Positions 11,456 to 23,240 of a DNA stretch of 64,000 nt are shown here, one piece after another. This stretch comes from Typha latifolia (lineage: Eukaryota > Streptophyta > Magnoliopsida > Poales > Typhaceae). A model generated the notes under the pieces. It saw only the letters and a list, made by a program, of their open reading frames with translations, ran no database searches and was not told the origin of the DNA. Location: the NCBI GenBank assembly GCA_019914945.1, contig CM034106.1, positions 1,984,001-2,048,000 on the forward strand, given 5' to 3'. The position numbers and the translations under genes are program-made. The first letter of the stretch is position 1. Each line of letters opens with the position of its first letter.

Positions 11456-12005
11456 ATCAAATGGCCCAGCCCGCCCATGCCCGGCCCGACCCGGCCCGGA
11501 CCCGGTTTAGGCCCGGCCCGGCCCGAGCCCGAACTACCTATGGGCGGCACGGGCCAACCCTTTGCCCGCCCGACCCGGCCCGAAAGCCCGCCCGTTTAGC
11601 CCGCAACTAAGCCCGCCCGTGCGCTTCTGACGTGCTTTGCCCGTTTGCTACGGTAATTTACCATTGCTACAAGAAAAAAATTTTAGTATTATACCATTTT
11701 GCATTATTTTAAGCAGACTTTTTAAAAATTTTAATTTTTTTATTTTTTTTTTAGAGGAATATAAATATTTTTAAAAAAAACTAATAGTTAAAAAAATTCT
11801 AAAAATAGCTGAAATATGGGTTGGGCCGAGTGATTGGTGGGTTGGGGCGGCCCGCCCGATCTCTCACGGGCCACGGGCGTAACGGGCTAGACTATTCTAG
11901 CCCGGCCCGGCCCGAGTGATTAATGGGTTGGGCCGTGAACAAAGACTTAAGCCCGCTTGGCCCGAAAAGCCCGGCCCGAACCCGGCCCGGCCCGCCCGGT
12001 TATCA
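11456..12005. repeat. GGCCCG-rich dispersed repeat
   Basis: Dense runs of GGCCCG/GCCCGACCC at 11464-11600, an AT-rich centre, a reverse-polarity patch (GGGTTGGGGCGGCCCGCCC near 11840) and again GCCCGGCCCG at 11900-12000. GC-rich ends around an AT-rich core fit a non-autonomous DNA transposon, but clear terminal repeats are not resolved. Confidence 0.5.
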
Positions 12006-15000
12006 TGTCTACCTTCTCCTTCCTCCTTTCTCCTTTCTCCCCATCGGTATTCACCCCGAGCTTACTTCTACAATCAAGATTAATCCTTTGTCATTTTTCC
12101 CTCATCACTCCAACAACCAGCCATACTTGGAAGCTCCCTTCTCCTCCCTCATCTTGTTCAAGATACTTTTTCACCCACCACAACCATCATCCTTTTCCAT
12201 AACTCTAACCCTAACCGCATCACCAACTTTCATCATCCATGTCCATCCTATTATTCCTTGAACTTTGGTCATTATTTTTTTTATATCTTTTAATCTACCT
12301 ACCCAATTGATAAGATTTTTAGTTTCATTGAATTTCTAACTTCTAGAAGAACAACATAATTGAATCCCAAATTATTCAACTATTCCATCAATCCCTATTG
12401 TTTTTGAAAGTTTCATGTTTAATTGTGTCCAAAATAGCAACTAGAATCAACAATTATCTTCTAGGAGTGCAATTGCAAAACAGTACATTATTTTGTAATC
12501 ATTTCACTGGCATAAAAACTATAAAAACACCCACATTAATTGCAGCAAAGAGCTTACTCATATGAGATTGAGCACAAAAAAAAAAAGAGCACAGTGGGAG
12601 CTGGTCCCCCCTTCAGATAGCATTTCTTGTCCTCTACCACAACAAAAGGGCAAAGCTAAAGTTCATTAATATGCCAACACATTTTGCCCCCCACTTCTGC
12701 TGCTGTGTACTTGGACACAACTAAATGTTTTGAACTACTAGCTGAGGAAAAGGAACTCAAAATGCACATGCTCACATGAATATAGTTCACTAACCTAATA
12801 ATAAATGATTGTACTATATGGTTATATGTCTATTAAGAGGGTCAAATGAGTCTTTCTATTATGTTTTGAGCTCTGTGTTAACTACTATTACAAGTTGACA
12901 TCTCACCAACCTGGTATCTTTTCTAAGGCAAAAAGTAATATTGCTTAGATTATATTATAATTTACTAAACTTAAGCACTTAATTCTCCTGATCTAGTTAT
13001 CTAGACTATGTTGCAATCATTACTCAACAGTTAATGGGAGTGTGAAAAAGACTAAATTATCTCCCCAAAAATATAATATGATTTAATGATAGCAGAGATA
13101 GTTTGACCATTTGAAGTATATGAATGTACTTAAAATTTGAAGTATATGAATGTAAGTTGATATTGGACCAAATAATAGGGGTGTAAAACACAATTTACCT
13201 GATTGTTAGCCATATGTTGTTCTATAAGAAGGAAAGTTATTAGGTCATTTAAGCTAACTGCATTAAAGTTATATGGTTGAGATTAATAACAAGTTGAAAT
13301 TTAGACTATCAAGTAAGTCCCAACAAGCCCTATATACTGTTGCTATAGTTCTCACCAAACTAGATCAGACTTTATGACAATTTGAAGAATTCAACTTCTT
13401 TTCACAGTCTAATAGGCTTCACATGTTATTGCCTATCAACATCTTTATTTCCATTTCTTGCTCCATTTTTAAGAAGAATAGTCATCAAATAAATTTACCA
13501 ATGCTTGCTTATCTGAATGTCTAAGATACTTATGCTGACAGTCATATCTGTTCTGCAATTGTTAGTACTTCAGTTTATTAATCTACACAAAAACTAGAAT
13601 GGTGACATCTATACATCACAACAAGCTCTCAATTGCAAGTCTCATGAGTCATGACTGATTAGTCTGTATAAAACTATCTGCAGCTGAACATGTCACAACA
13701 TATCTGCTTCAGCTGTTAATGCATTTTATGCGACGGCTTAACAGAAGTCAGCCATTGCATAAATTAGCAAAAAGACCTATCTCAATTGTAAAAGCTTGTG
13801 CATCTGTCATCCAATGATTCAATGCTAGATCTAATCAATCTTAGTCTTGCTGACAGTTTCTGTCAAAACCACCAAAGTTGACCTTCAGACTGATCTTAGA
13901 GCATGCATGCATTTTTCATGCTCAATGGTTTTTTGAAGTTTTACTATTGCCAATTGGTGTCACCAGAAATATTGAGACTATGTCAGCAAGATCCAATGAA
14001 AAAAGAAACTCACAGTTCAGTGCATATCCAACAAGTACCTATCTAATGAAATAAGAATTCATCCATACATAACCTACAGAATCATTTATCACTTTATACG
14101 ACGAACGAGCATACTTAAAACTTAGAAGAACTAGAGAAATTCTAGATATGAAGTGACAAAAGAAGGAAAATTGCATATGATGATTGTCTTCAGCATCAAT
14201 AAACCTTCAAAATTGCATTAGTCATATGCATTGGAGACCAAACATGTAAAGGCACACCAAAACTAGAATTTAAGAGAATCCACTCATCCAATCTTACTTC
14301 TTGGAACCTATATAAGTATTCTGAAATTAAGAGATAAAAGTAAAGCATACAATTCCCTTGTCTCTTTTGGATCACCCATCTACTCAAGTACAAACATATT
14401 CCAGAAGAAGAACAGTACAATGATAGGACTCAGCACCATGCTATACCATGTGGCTTAGGAAAGTAAGACCTTTGTGACCCTTGCAGTTGGTGGTGGTCAT
14501 TAACATAAAGCATGCTCAGAACCTGGACCAAATGACTGATTCTTTCTTATTTGTCGCATTAGTATTTGTAAAACTTCTAGTTTAAAACTATCATACTAAA
14601 TTTTCTAGATGAGTGAAGTGACCAGGCTTTCAGACTAGGTCAATGATAGAACAAGAGATTAACTATATATCACAGGTATGCCAACAGCTATGCCTCTATG
14701 ATGCTTGACAACCTAAAGGCATAGAAATTGAGCAATGAATTAATCCAAAGATGGGTTAGAATATGGCCAATTCACATCTTTATCTTCTAATCCTACAAAA
14801 ATATACACAGTGAATATTCCAGATATTGGACAAGTTGCCAATCAAAAGATCCCAAAATAGAAATGCAGTGTTACTGAGATTGAAGCAAAAGTACAAAACT
14901 TAATAAACACAGAAAGACAAAAATTCTTAATATGTTTGAAATAGTATGTTTTATATGGATAAGAAAAAAAAAAAGCTTCTAAAATATATGAACTTTGTTT

Positions 15001-15771
15001 AGAAGTTCTATGCAACATCTGAAAGGAACAGACCCACATGATTTAGCTAATCACAAATTGGGTCTTATGAAAGACAATTTTACCAATTTCACATCCCATC
15101 ACCATATTGAAAACTTCTATTTGTTTAAACTGGAAAATCTTCTCGTTAAATGGGTTCCAGGAACCATGATGTTCTCAAAATTAACAAGCTCAGGAACTAC
15201 ATGATTTCTTCAAAGTAATATGGCAAAGGGCATGACATTTCTTGAAGTGGAAAACAAGTTGGTGATGCCTTAAGGTACAAATAGTTTCTAATTCTAATGA
15301 AAGGATTTAAACAAAACAAATATATGATGAATCAAAGAAGTTCAAACTCATCTGGCCCAGACTAAAATGCTCAGTGTATCACTATAACTTCATTAATATA
15401 CATTCAGATGCTGCAAGGTGGGACTTATTTTCCTTCCTCTGTATCACCAAGAATAATAACCAGAAGTCTAGTTTCTACAATATTATCAAGTCAAAATGTT
15501 CAAGAAGACCAAACTATACAACAAATTTCTCGACAAGGGAACATAAAAAATAACACTGAATTTATAACACCAAGTGGGGTGGGGGTGGTTGGGGAGGCTT
15601 TTCCTCTGAAGTAGACCAACATTTGAGCTTCTCCAGTTTGATCATTGAAAAATTATGCACAAGCAAATGGGGCAGATACATCATATGGCAAATCAAACCA
15701 GGTGGTTAACAATGAAGACCAGAATATCACTTGTAAGCATTCATCAACTCATGATCAACTGACTTGTTTGT
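12006..15771. other. Gene-free stretch downstream of the receptor kinase
   Basis: The opening 250 bases are pyrimidine-rich (CTTCTCC runs). After that the sequence is of ordinary composition with no coding frame I can support. A short imperfect hairpin with 14-base arms lies at 13725-13763. On the minus strand near 14210-14310 a frame containing GVPLHVWSP faintly resembles the DUF4283 region of plant LINE ORF1, too weakly to annotate. The segment just left of 15772 should hold the kinase 3' UTR. Confidence 0.4.
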
Positions 15772-18396
15772 TCATTGAGCAGAAAGTTTTTGATGTGCCC
15801 GAGGTGATGAATCTACAACTCTAAGTGTTCCTCCAAGCTCCACGGGCACCAGAGGAACAAGAGAGTGAAGGACATCAGTTATCAATGGTCTATAACTCGG
15901 TTCTGGCTGGATACATAGCACGGCTACCGCTGCAACCTGGACAAATTTACATATCGATCTGGTTAGCAAGGAAAAAGTTGATGTTCAAGTCAAGAAAGAA
16001 GATTAGATCCAGGGGAGTACTTGATATAAGTGTTTGAGATCCATCTTATCTCTTATTACGGGGTCAACTATGTTTGGGACCTTTGATCTGTCAGTCAGCT
16101 GAGGCATGGCCTGCATACAATAATCATTTTCTTGGATATATCAAAACATCTTATTGAAGAGGATCTAATAGATTCCGTGATCCAATTTATACTTTTGCAG
16201 ACAGTATAGGTCAAAGAATTGCATACCCATGTCACGATAGATTGGCATTGAGATGGTGTCATCTTTTCAACTGGCTTCCTTCCCATTAGAAGCTCAAGAA
16301 GAACTACTCCAAAAGCATAAACATCACTCTTCTCGGTCAATTTACCTGAAAATTCAGTCGTCATCATCTATTTTAACTAATATGTGTCACCTTCAAATTA
16401 ACAGACAGAATTCCTTTAAGGATGATTTAAACATAAAGGAATAGATGGGAAAAAGACAGAAGAGAGAGGAATACCGTCTAACAGGTACTCCGGAGCTACA
16501 TAACCCAGCGTGCCCGAAAGTTTTATACTTCCTTTATTTAAATTACCACCAGTTACAGCAATACCGAAATCTGAAATCTGTACCCGAAAACAAAATAATA
16601 CAATAAGGGTACATCTAATCATTTTCTTTCTGAAAATAAGAGTGCAAACATATAGACTCAATTATGAGAAGTTAAATTTACCTTGGCATTAAACTCTGAG
16701 TCTAGAAGTATATTGGATGACTTTATATCTCTATGAATCACAGGTGGGTTGCAGTGTTCGTGAAGATATTCTAGTCCTCTGTTCGGCATTAAATTAAGAA
16801 CTTGTTACTAAAAAATAAGCAATCATGGTAACTATTCAGAACTGACACAATACGGGAAGGGGGGAAAGCAATATCTAGATGTGGACCTTGCAATATCAAG
16901 TGCAATTTTCATGCGGATGTGCCAACTCAAAGCTGTCCCATGGGATGGCCCTACAAAATAATTAAAAAGAGAAAAAGAAATCAAGTCCAAGCTTCTCCTG
17001 TCTCCAAACCAATATAGACAATCCAAAAGCGATAATTTTAGAAGGATGAGAAGAATGATACCATGCAATTGTGTTTCCAGGGATCCATTCTGCATTAGCT
17101 CATAGACAAGCAGCCTTTTCTCTTCATGAACACAATAACCCAAAAGTGGAACTATATTTGGATGCCGAATTCTTCCAAGCAAATCCAGCTCATTCTGCTC
17201 ACAGAGAAATCAAAATTAGAAGGCTGCGACCAAAATGAACAAGTTGAGCAAACAAGATCCCCATCCATATGTTTTACCTCAAACTTTCTTTCACAGCCCA
17301 GGACACCTCCATTCAATTTCTTTATAGCTACAAGCACTCCCCCCTCGAGCGACGCTTTATATACACAACTAAATCCTCCTTCACCCAAGATATTACTGTC
17401 ACTAAATTTGGTCGTCGCGGTATCCAACAGTGAATAATCAATCATCTCCAGGAATCCTTTCTTCCCCATCTTTAATGAATTGAATTTTTTCAATATTGGA
17501 GTTAATGTAAGACCTTTAGCAGCATCTACAGCATACAGTCAAAGCAATAAACAAGATGCCCTATAGCAAGCACAATTGCAAAACAATAAATGTAATTGTG
17601 AGACACAAGTAGCAAACCTGAGCTTTGGATGTCCTCAGATTTGCAAGTTTGACGAGATTTTCGCCAAATGATCCAGGCGAACAGTGTCGATAAAATGATC
17701 GTAACGACAGCAGCGGAAGCCAAGACGATTGCGACAGTCAATTCTTTGTGGAAATGACGATGTCTTTCCACTATGATCTGCATCACTGCATTCAGAACAA
17801 CACATTACAGATGTGGATCCAGTCATACACACTGCTCCAAGGATAAAGGGCATCAAACACTAAATAAGTTGCCTCTCCTGTATACGTTTGCATTATTTAA
17901 CTTCTTAAAAATTAAATCTTTGACCAAGAAATAAGCAACTGTAAAGATCCAAAGCAGAAATTTTCTTCTGGGTGGCACAATAAACCAACAATCATTGAAT
18001 ACTAACACTGCAAATAAGCAGATTAAAAAAAGAAGAAACTTTTTCCGTCTAATCTTGAAGATAAACTTAAAGTCAAACACGAGGCGAGAAACAAAGAGAT
18101 TTGACAATGTGGTGGCGTAGAAACTAAAACCCAGAAAGCAAACGAAGTAAAAGATCACAAAAACCACTGATCTCTTAATTGCAACTTCTCACTTCCTAGT
18201 TCCTACCTACAGGGGGTGACGCCACGGATGGAGAAGATAAAGAAACGTTCTTGGCCTGAGGAGAGGAGAGCGGGGCATGGATGGGAGCGAGTTCTCTGGC
18301 ATTGGTGGGAACTGGGAAGAGGAAGGAGCACAAGACCCAAAGAGTGAGAGGAGCAAGAAGTGGGAGGGAGGGAGATGGGCTCATGGCCTCCTCCAT
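15772..18396 (-). CDS. Receptor-like protein kinase, At1g80640 type
   Basis: Ten exons on the minus strand: 18396-18207, 17785-17618, 17525-17278, 17194-17062, 16950-16887, 16778-16682, 16577-16475, 16345-16227, 16110-16021 and 15936-15772. All borders are GT-AG, the phases agree, and the product is 458 aa. Exon 1 gives a signal-peptide-like segment ([21 protein letters not shown]) and a short Ser/Pro-rich ectodomain. Exon 2 gives the basic juxtamembrane start [10 protein letters not shown] and a membrane helix ([20 protein letters not shown]). The kinase has GEGGFSCV (about 170), VAIKK, HRD (about 284), DFG (303-305) and APE, so it looks catalytically complete. The C-terminus [11 protein letters not shown] matches my memory of Arabidopsis At1g80640. 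The ectodomain is too short for a known ligand-binding fold. Two ATGs (18396, 18384) could serve as start; the first is taken. The substrate and pathway are unknown. Confidence 0.9.
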
Positions 18397-18803
18397 TAAA
18401 AGGACGAACAGCAACAGCAACAGCAACAAGTTTATCGAAATCTAGAGATGGAACTATGGAACAGAAGACCAAAGTGGGCAGAGGGGATCCAAATGATACC
18501 ATGGAAATAGAAAGAGAAAAGGAAAAGAAAAGAAAAAAAGACAGTTTTGAATGTGCTTTTTTTTTTGTGGTGATTTTTTATTTGAGCCCCTTGTCTGTCC
18601 TGGGATTTGGTGATATAATATTTTTGGGGGTGTTTTTCGTAAAAACAATAAAGGGAAAATGGGGTAGATAATGACAGATGCACGGAAAACAGGAGAGCAC
18701 TTTCCATCACTGTGAAGAGGATAATGACAAGTATGCGGGCAGTTACCAAAAAGATGAGACACGGAGGCAGGTGGATATTGACTAAAACACCCTTTCTTTT
18801 ATT
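18397..18803. promoter_or_regulatory. Upstream region of the receptor kinase
   Basis: Position only: this is the DNA immediately 5' of the minus-strand kinase start. It holds a CAACAG microsatellite (18407-18428, a leucine-codon repeat if translation began earlier) and purine-rich DNA (18500-18540). No TATA box can be assigned with confidence. Confidence 0.35.
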
Positions 18804-19255
18804 TTCTAACAGTTATAAAGAGATTTTTATAAGTTACACCCTATATTTTAAATATTTTGTGATTCATGCTTATTTTCTTTTATAATTCTTATTTAACACG
18901 TTTACGTTATTTTGACTAACTAACGTCAACCAAATTACTAAAATACTCTCATAATTCTCTTTCGTTTTCTATATCTCTCCGCCATCTTTTCAAACTACTC
19001 CTCTACCGTCGCCCATCGCTGCCACCACCTATCTCCTCCCCTCCCTTTTCTTTTATTTTTTAAGAAGAGAAAAAGAGGATGAAGAAGATAAGAATAATTT
19101 AGATATTTATAAATTATTTTATATATTATAATAAAATATTTATTTTTTAATACTGCCTAAGTTAACCTATAGTGTTAAATAAGAATTATATAGAAAAATA
19201 CACGATTCGCAAAAGCAGAGTGTGAATCACAAAATAGGTAAACTATAAACTAAAT
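18804..19255. repeat. MITE, family B, copy 1
   Basis: Inverted arms: left AGTTACACCCTATATTTTAA, TTTTGTGATTCATGC and ATAATTCTTATTTAACAC; right arm GTGTTAAATAAGAATTATAT, GTGTGAATCACAAAATAGG and TAAACTATAAACT. The interior is pyrimidine-rich then purine-rich. A second copy lies at 38399-38715. Confidence 0.7.
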
Positions 19256-19564
19256 TAGAAAAAGAAATATTTTGGATTGAATATAGATGGAAATATATTT
19301 TGGAGATTTATTTTGTGGAGATTGAAATTTATTAAAAAAAAATGTCCTATATTTTCTATTTATATTCATTAGCACCTTATCTATAGGTATTTATTATCTG
19401 ATTCCGCTTTATACTTTTAATGCTTTAAAAATATCTCGCTGCTAGAGTAAATTATTGTCAATTACTACTTACTATAATGATAAATTTAAATCATGGAATA
19501 ATTCTTTTAATTTAGAAAAGAAATAACTACTATATACAGTTTTTATGATTGGTTAAATGAGGTC

Positions 19565-19820
19565 ATGTTTGGTTCATGCATAAATTTTATTAAGAATAAT
19601 TTTATACACATAATTTAGATGTAAAATAGATATATTATAGTAAAATAAAAAAACTATTTTAAATAAATTTATTTAAGAATTTATGTTCTGTTATTTAACC
19701 GTGAATAAGTATATTAACTGTAATAAAAATCTTCTCTAAAAAAATATGCATAATTTTATCGCACCTCTTTAAAAAAGATCTAATTTAGAAATAAAAATCT
19801 CTTATGCACGAAACAAACAT
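19565..19820. repeat. Short MITE with TTTGGTTCATGCATAA ends
   Basis: A 256-base element. The left end ATGTTTGGTTCATGCATAA is mirrored at the right by TTATGCACGAAACAAACAT, with further pairing inward (AAATTTTATT / AATAAAAATCT). The interior is AT-rich and non-coding. The end sequence resembles Tourist-like or related small plant DNA elements; no target duplication is resolved. Confidence 0.65.
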
Positions 19821-20884
19821 AGTTACTGTGGGTATTAATTGTGTAACAAGATATCTCTATTATGATTTATTATTTATGAGTTATGAGACATTTGATTCTA
19901 GAAAGGGACTCCTTAATTAGATGTCTATATGTGTCGTGCTTTTATTGTGGCTTGGATTCTTAATTATACCATTCAAACTCTTACTCACCACATTTAATTA
20001 CATATTGTACTCATGAAAATAAAAGCTTATAATATCCACTCTAGTAAAAGAGTGCTCAGTGTTACACTTTCGAAATTAAAAGGTATATTTAATGTTTTTA
20101 TTATCCAGAGGTTTCATATGATATCAGGTCATATTACAGAGGGTGAAAATATAATTAAACCAAGTTAATATTTAAATAATGTTACTATATAAGTAGTATT
20201 CAACACTATATATATATATATATATATATATGATATAGTGTTACTAAAACACAAAGCCTAACAATTCCTGTACTTGGTTAGCTGACTAAGCTGTTCTAAT
20301 AACCCTAAACCACTCTATAGAGATCATCTCAATGAGTAATGTTCATATTATTTAGAGATTATTATTAACACTTGGTTGGTAGCAAGTCAAAAGCATTGTT
20401 GTTTCAGTGTTACTATCAAGCAGTAAATTGTACTCCCTTTGCTGTGTTAAAAGTAGGTTGATCACGTTCCTAAATAGTGAAGAGTATTTTTACTAAATTA
20501 GACCCATTTAATTTATTTTTTATCGATATAAATTGCCACTTAAATTTTTTATCCCATGGAAGGTCTAATTTACTGTAGCCCTAACACTGATTAATTCGGT
20601 ATTTTTGTTAGTCTAACTATAATACAATACTTTTTTAGTATTAACATAGCATATGAACTGCTTATATTTTCCTGACAAATTGATCAAATAGAACAAAATC
20701 TTTAAGAGGTTCAGACATTTTTCCCATAGCCATTATTCCAAAACCAATTTCTATTAATTTTTTCTATGTTCACTGCCCAGTTGGCAACTATATTCCATTT
20801 TCTATATGCATGTATGATTCTAAACCTTTACAAAAAGATTGTAGTATTGTATGACAGTCTTGAACAACTGATCTAACTAGGGTG
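19821..20884. other. Gene-free AT-rich stretch with a TA microsatellite
   Basis: No coding frame seen. A (TA)n run occupies 20207-20231. Confidence 0.5.
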
Positions 20885-21760
20885 TGACACTCTAAATCCA
20901 CCATTGAGGATACCCACAAGCTCTTTAGCATCCAGCTCCAGAATTAGTTGCTCCACACCAGCTCTAGCTGCAGCCTTCAAGGCATCTCAAAGGAGCCATC
21001 GGCATTAGTCTTAGATCCAGCCGAGATGGGGGAATGATGCAAAGCATGACGAAGAGAAAGAGATGGAAAAGAAAAGAAAGGGAAAAAATAAATAGAGTTT
21101 CACACTTCCACTCTTGAAATGGTTTCACACTCATTTTTATTAACCTGAAATAATACAACAGGTCTATATATAGACTTATAATGACAATAAACAAAAAAAA
21201 TACTATAAACAGGAAATAAGCAAAATACATCCTAAATAAATAAAAATTGAAAATCGATCGTAATCAAATCTCTGTAGGGGAGATCATCACCTGTCGATGC
21301 CTTTTATATACACATCATCGTGACCTATCAGTAATGTCCACAAGGGAATCCAAGATACCAACTTCCCAATAATCAACATCACAACATTCCTTAGACGGGC
21401 AATGGCATGAAGCAATGATAGCTATAAATTTTATCATATGAGCCCCATTACCCGAACTATCAATATCAATATCTAGCCAATTCCAGAATATTGTATCATT
21501 GATAAGAAACCCAGTGGCCTCCTGAACGTGATGCCAAACCTCAAAAGCATAATAGCACCCCAAAATAAATAGTTGCTCGTTGCTTCTGCAAGGCCAAAGA
21601 GTGGGCAGATGGGATCAAAATTGATTTAAAGAGATAGTAAATGGACTTTAGTTGGAAGCTTACCATGCATCAAATTCCAAAAAATAAAAGTTCTTACTTA
21701 GGAGGAAGGAACACCTTCCATAGCTTGGCTCACCCAGCAAGACTGCTACCTGGCCTCCAT
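20885..21760 (-). pseudogene. Decayed LINE fragment: zinc-binding and RNase H regions
   Basis: Read on the minus strand, 21760-21311 encodes pieces of the plant LINE reverse-transcriptase zinc-binding region, in shifting frames: WKVFLPPK, then FIFWNLMHGKLPTKVHLLSL, ICPLFGLAEA and YAFEVWHHV. 21060-20885 encodes the start of RNase H (KTNADGSFE) and LILELDAKELVGIL in another frame. Many stops and frameshifts make it a fossil. About 250 bases (21064-21310) between the two parts do not fit LINE protein and look like a later insertion. Confidence 0.7.
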
Positions 21761-22439
21761 AGGAAGGAGTAGAATGCGAAGTACGACACTACAAAATATT
21801 GTTATGTCTCACCACTAAATTATAATTAATTTATGAAGTAACGAGTCACGAGAAAATATCCTTGATTGGAGTCTCTCTTCCAGAATATAAAAGCTTATAC
21901 CATCTATTTTGCTATTGAGGTACTATCTTTGTAGTAGATGTAGATGGACTTAATAATTAATGAATGTACACAATATCCCTTATATTCTCACAATTTGCTC
22001 ACATTTAAAGCTCCAAAATTTTATCGAAAAGCTAACAAAGGTACTTATCAACTCGCTAACTTGGATAGAAATACAAAATATGAATATACTTGAAAATAGC
22101 TTATAAGTTTTCTAAAAAAAAACTCTTTTGACACAGACCTTAATGGATTCTTTTCGAACCGTGGCTGTTAATCAATTATATATTTTTTTTTCTTGTAAAA
22201 AAGAATATGAATAAAGATAAGCTTTATTTATGGGTTTCAAACTTCAATCAAATCACAAATGACTTACTCACTCTAAGAATTCTTTTTCCCAATAGAATAT
22301 TATTCTTTGAATTGAACCAATGTAACATCAACCATGAAACTAAAATGTAGAACTTCTCTGAGCTTTTTCTAACACAAATGTATTAGCAAAGTAGATGAAC
22401 ATGAAGTGTTTAGCAATGAATAACATATGTTTATGTGAT
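21761..22439. other. Gene-free AT-rich stretch
   Basis: I see no gene, RNA or clear repeat border here. Confidence 0.45.
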
Positions 22440-22620
22440 TGATGTATGAGTGTACTTGTGTGTTTGTGTTGTGTGTGTGTGGCCATGTTTGAGACCACTT
22501 GCATGGGGGTACATGTGCATGTGCATGTCTGTGTGTGCACGTGGGTATTCATGTGGATGAGGAGTTATGTGTTCCTATATCCATGTATATGTACATGCAT
22601 GTCAACATCCCAATACACAC
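22440..22620. repeat. TG/CA-rich degenerate microsatellite
   Basis: Purine-pyrimidine alternating DNA, with TGTGTGTGTG and ACATGTGCATGTGCATG words interrupted by short unique pieces. It is not coding. Confidence 0.7.
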
Positions 22621-22849
22621 ATCAATTATTTATTTTTGTTTTAGAGAAGTGCCCTAAGCCTAGCTTTTATTGCAATAACTTGAATTACATAAAAAGTAAA
22701 GAGGAAAGCTCCTTAAAGAAGAATTACTTCCTCATTAATTTGTATCACACCTTATCTTTCTTTTATCTTTCCCTTTGGGCTTTCCCCTCACCAAAAAGAA
22801 AAACACAAAAAGAAAAAAAAAGAAAGAAACTTTTAGTTTGTTCACTTGT

Positions 22850-23240
22850 AGAATAAGACTAATTTTAGTATAGCTATTCTAATATTCTATATTAGCATAA
22901 GAAAACTCATATCGGTATAAGCAATTTTAGTATTTAGTTATATACTAGTATAGTGTATAATATTATGTTGAAATAATGGTTGCGCAATTGACTAAAATAT
23001 TCTTTATAATGAATGGATGAGAAGAAGAGAGAAGAAGAAAGAAGAAAGAGAGAGATATATTAATTGAAGTGATGTCTTTTCAAGAGTAGAATAGTAATTG
23101 ATAAATATAAAAATATTAAATAAAAGATGTGGAAAGAGTAGGCAACTATACTAGTATATGCCTAATTAGTAGTTTATTTGTTAAGTTAGTATAAGGAGTT
23201 TTATACTAGAATAAACATATTTTTATTTCTGAATGAGGGC
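22850..23240. repeat. MITE, family C, copy 1
   Basis: Shares in inverted orientation several words with 29310-29730: TGACTAAAATATTCT...AATGAATGGATG here against CATCCATCCATTCTAAATTATATTTTAGTCA there, followed in both by a purine/pyrimidine block (GAAGAAGAAAGAAG / CTCTCTCT). Ends are marked by TAGTATA-type words. It is non-coding, and the exact borders are uncertain. Confidence 0.6.

Noticed and set aside
12590..12720. miR319/miR159-like precursor suggested by GAGCTGGTCCCCCCTTCAG
   Set aside because: The sequence does not match either mature miRNA or star strand, and no pairing arm was found nearby.
14196..14420. DUF4283-like ORF on the minus strand
   Set aside because: GVPLHVWSP alone is too short, and the flanking frame has no further family motifs.
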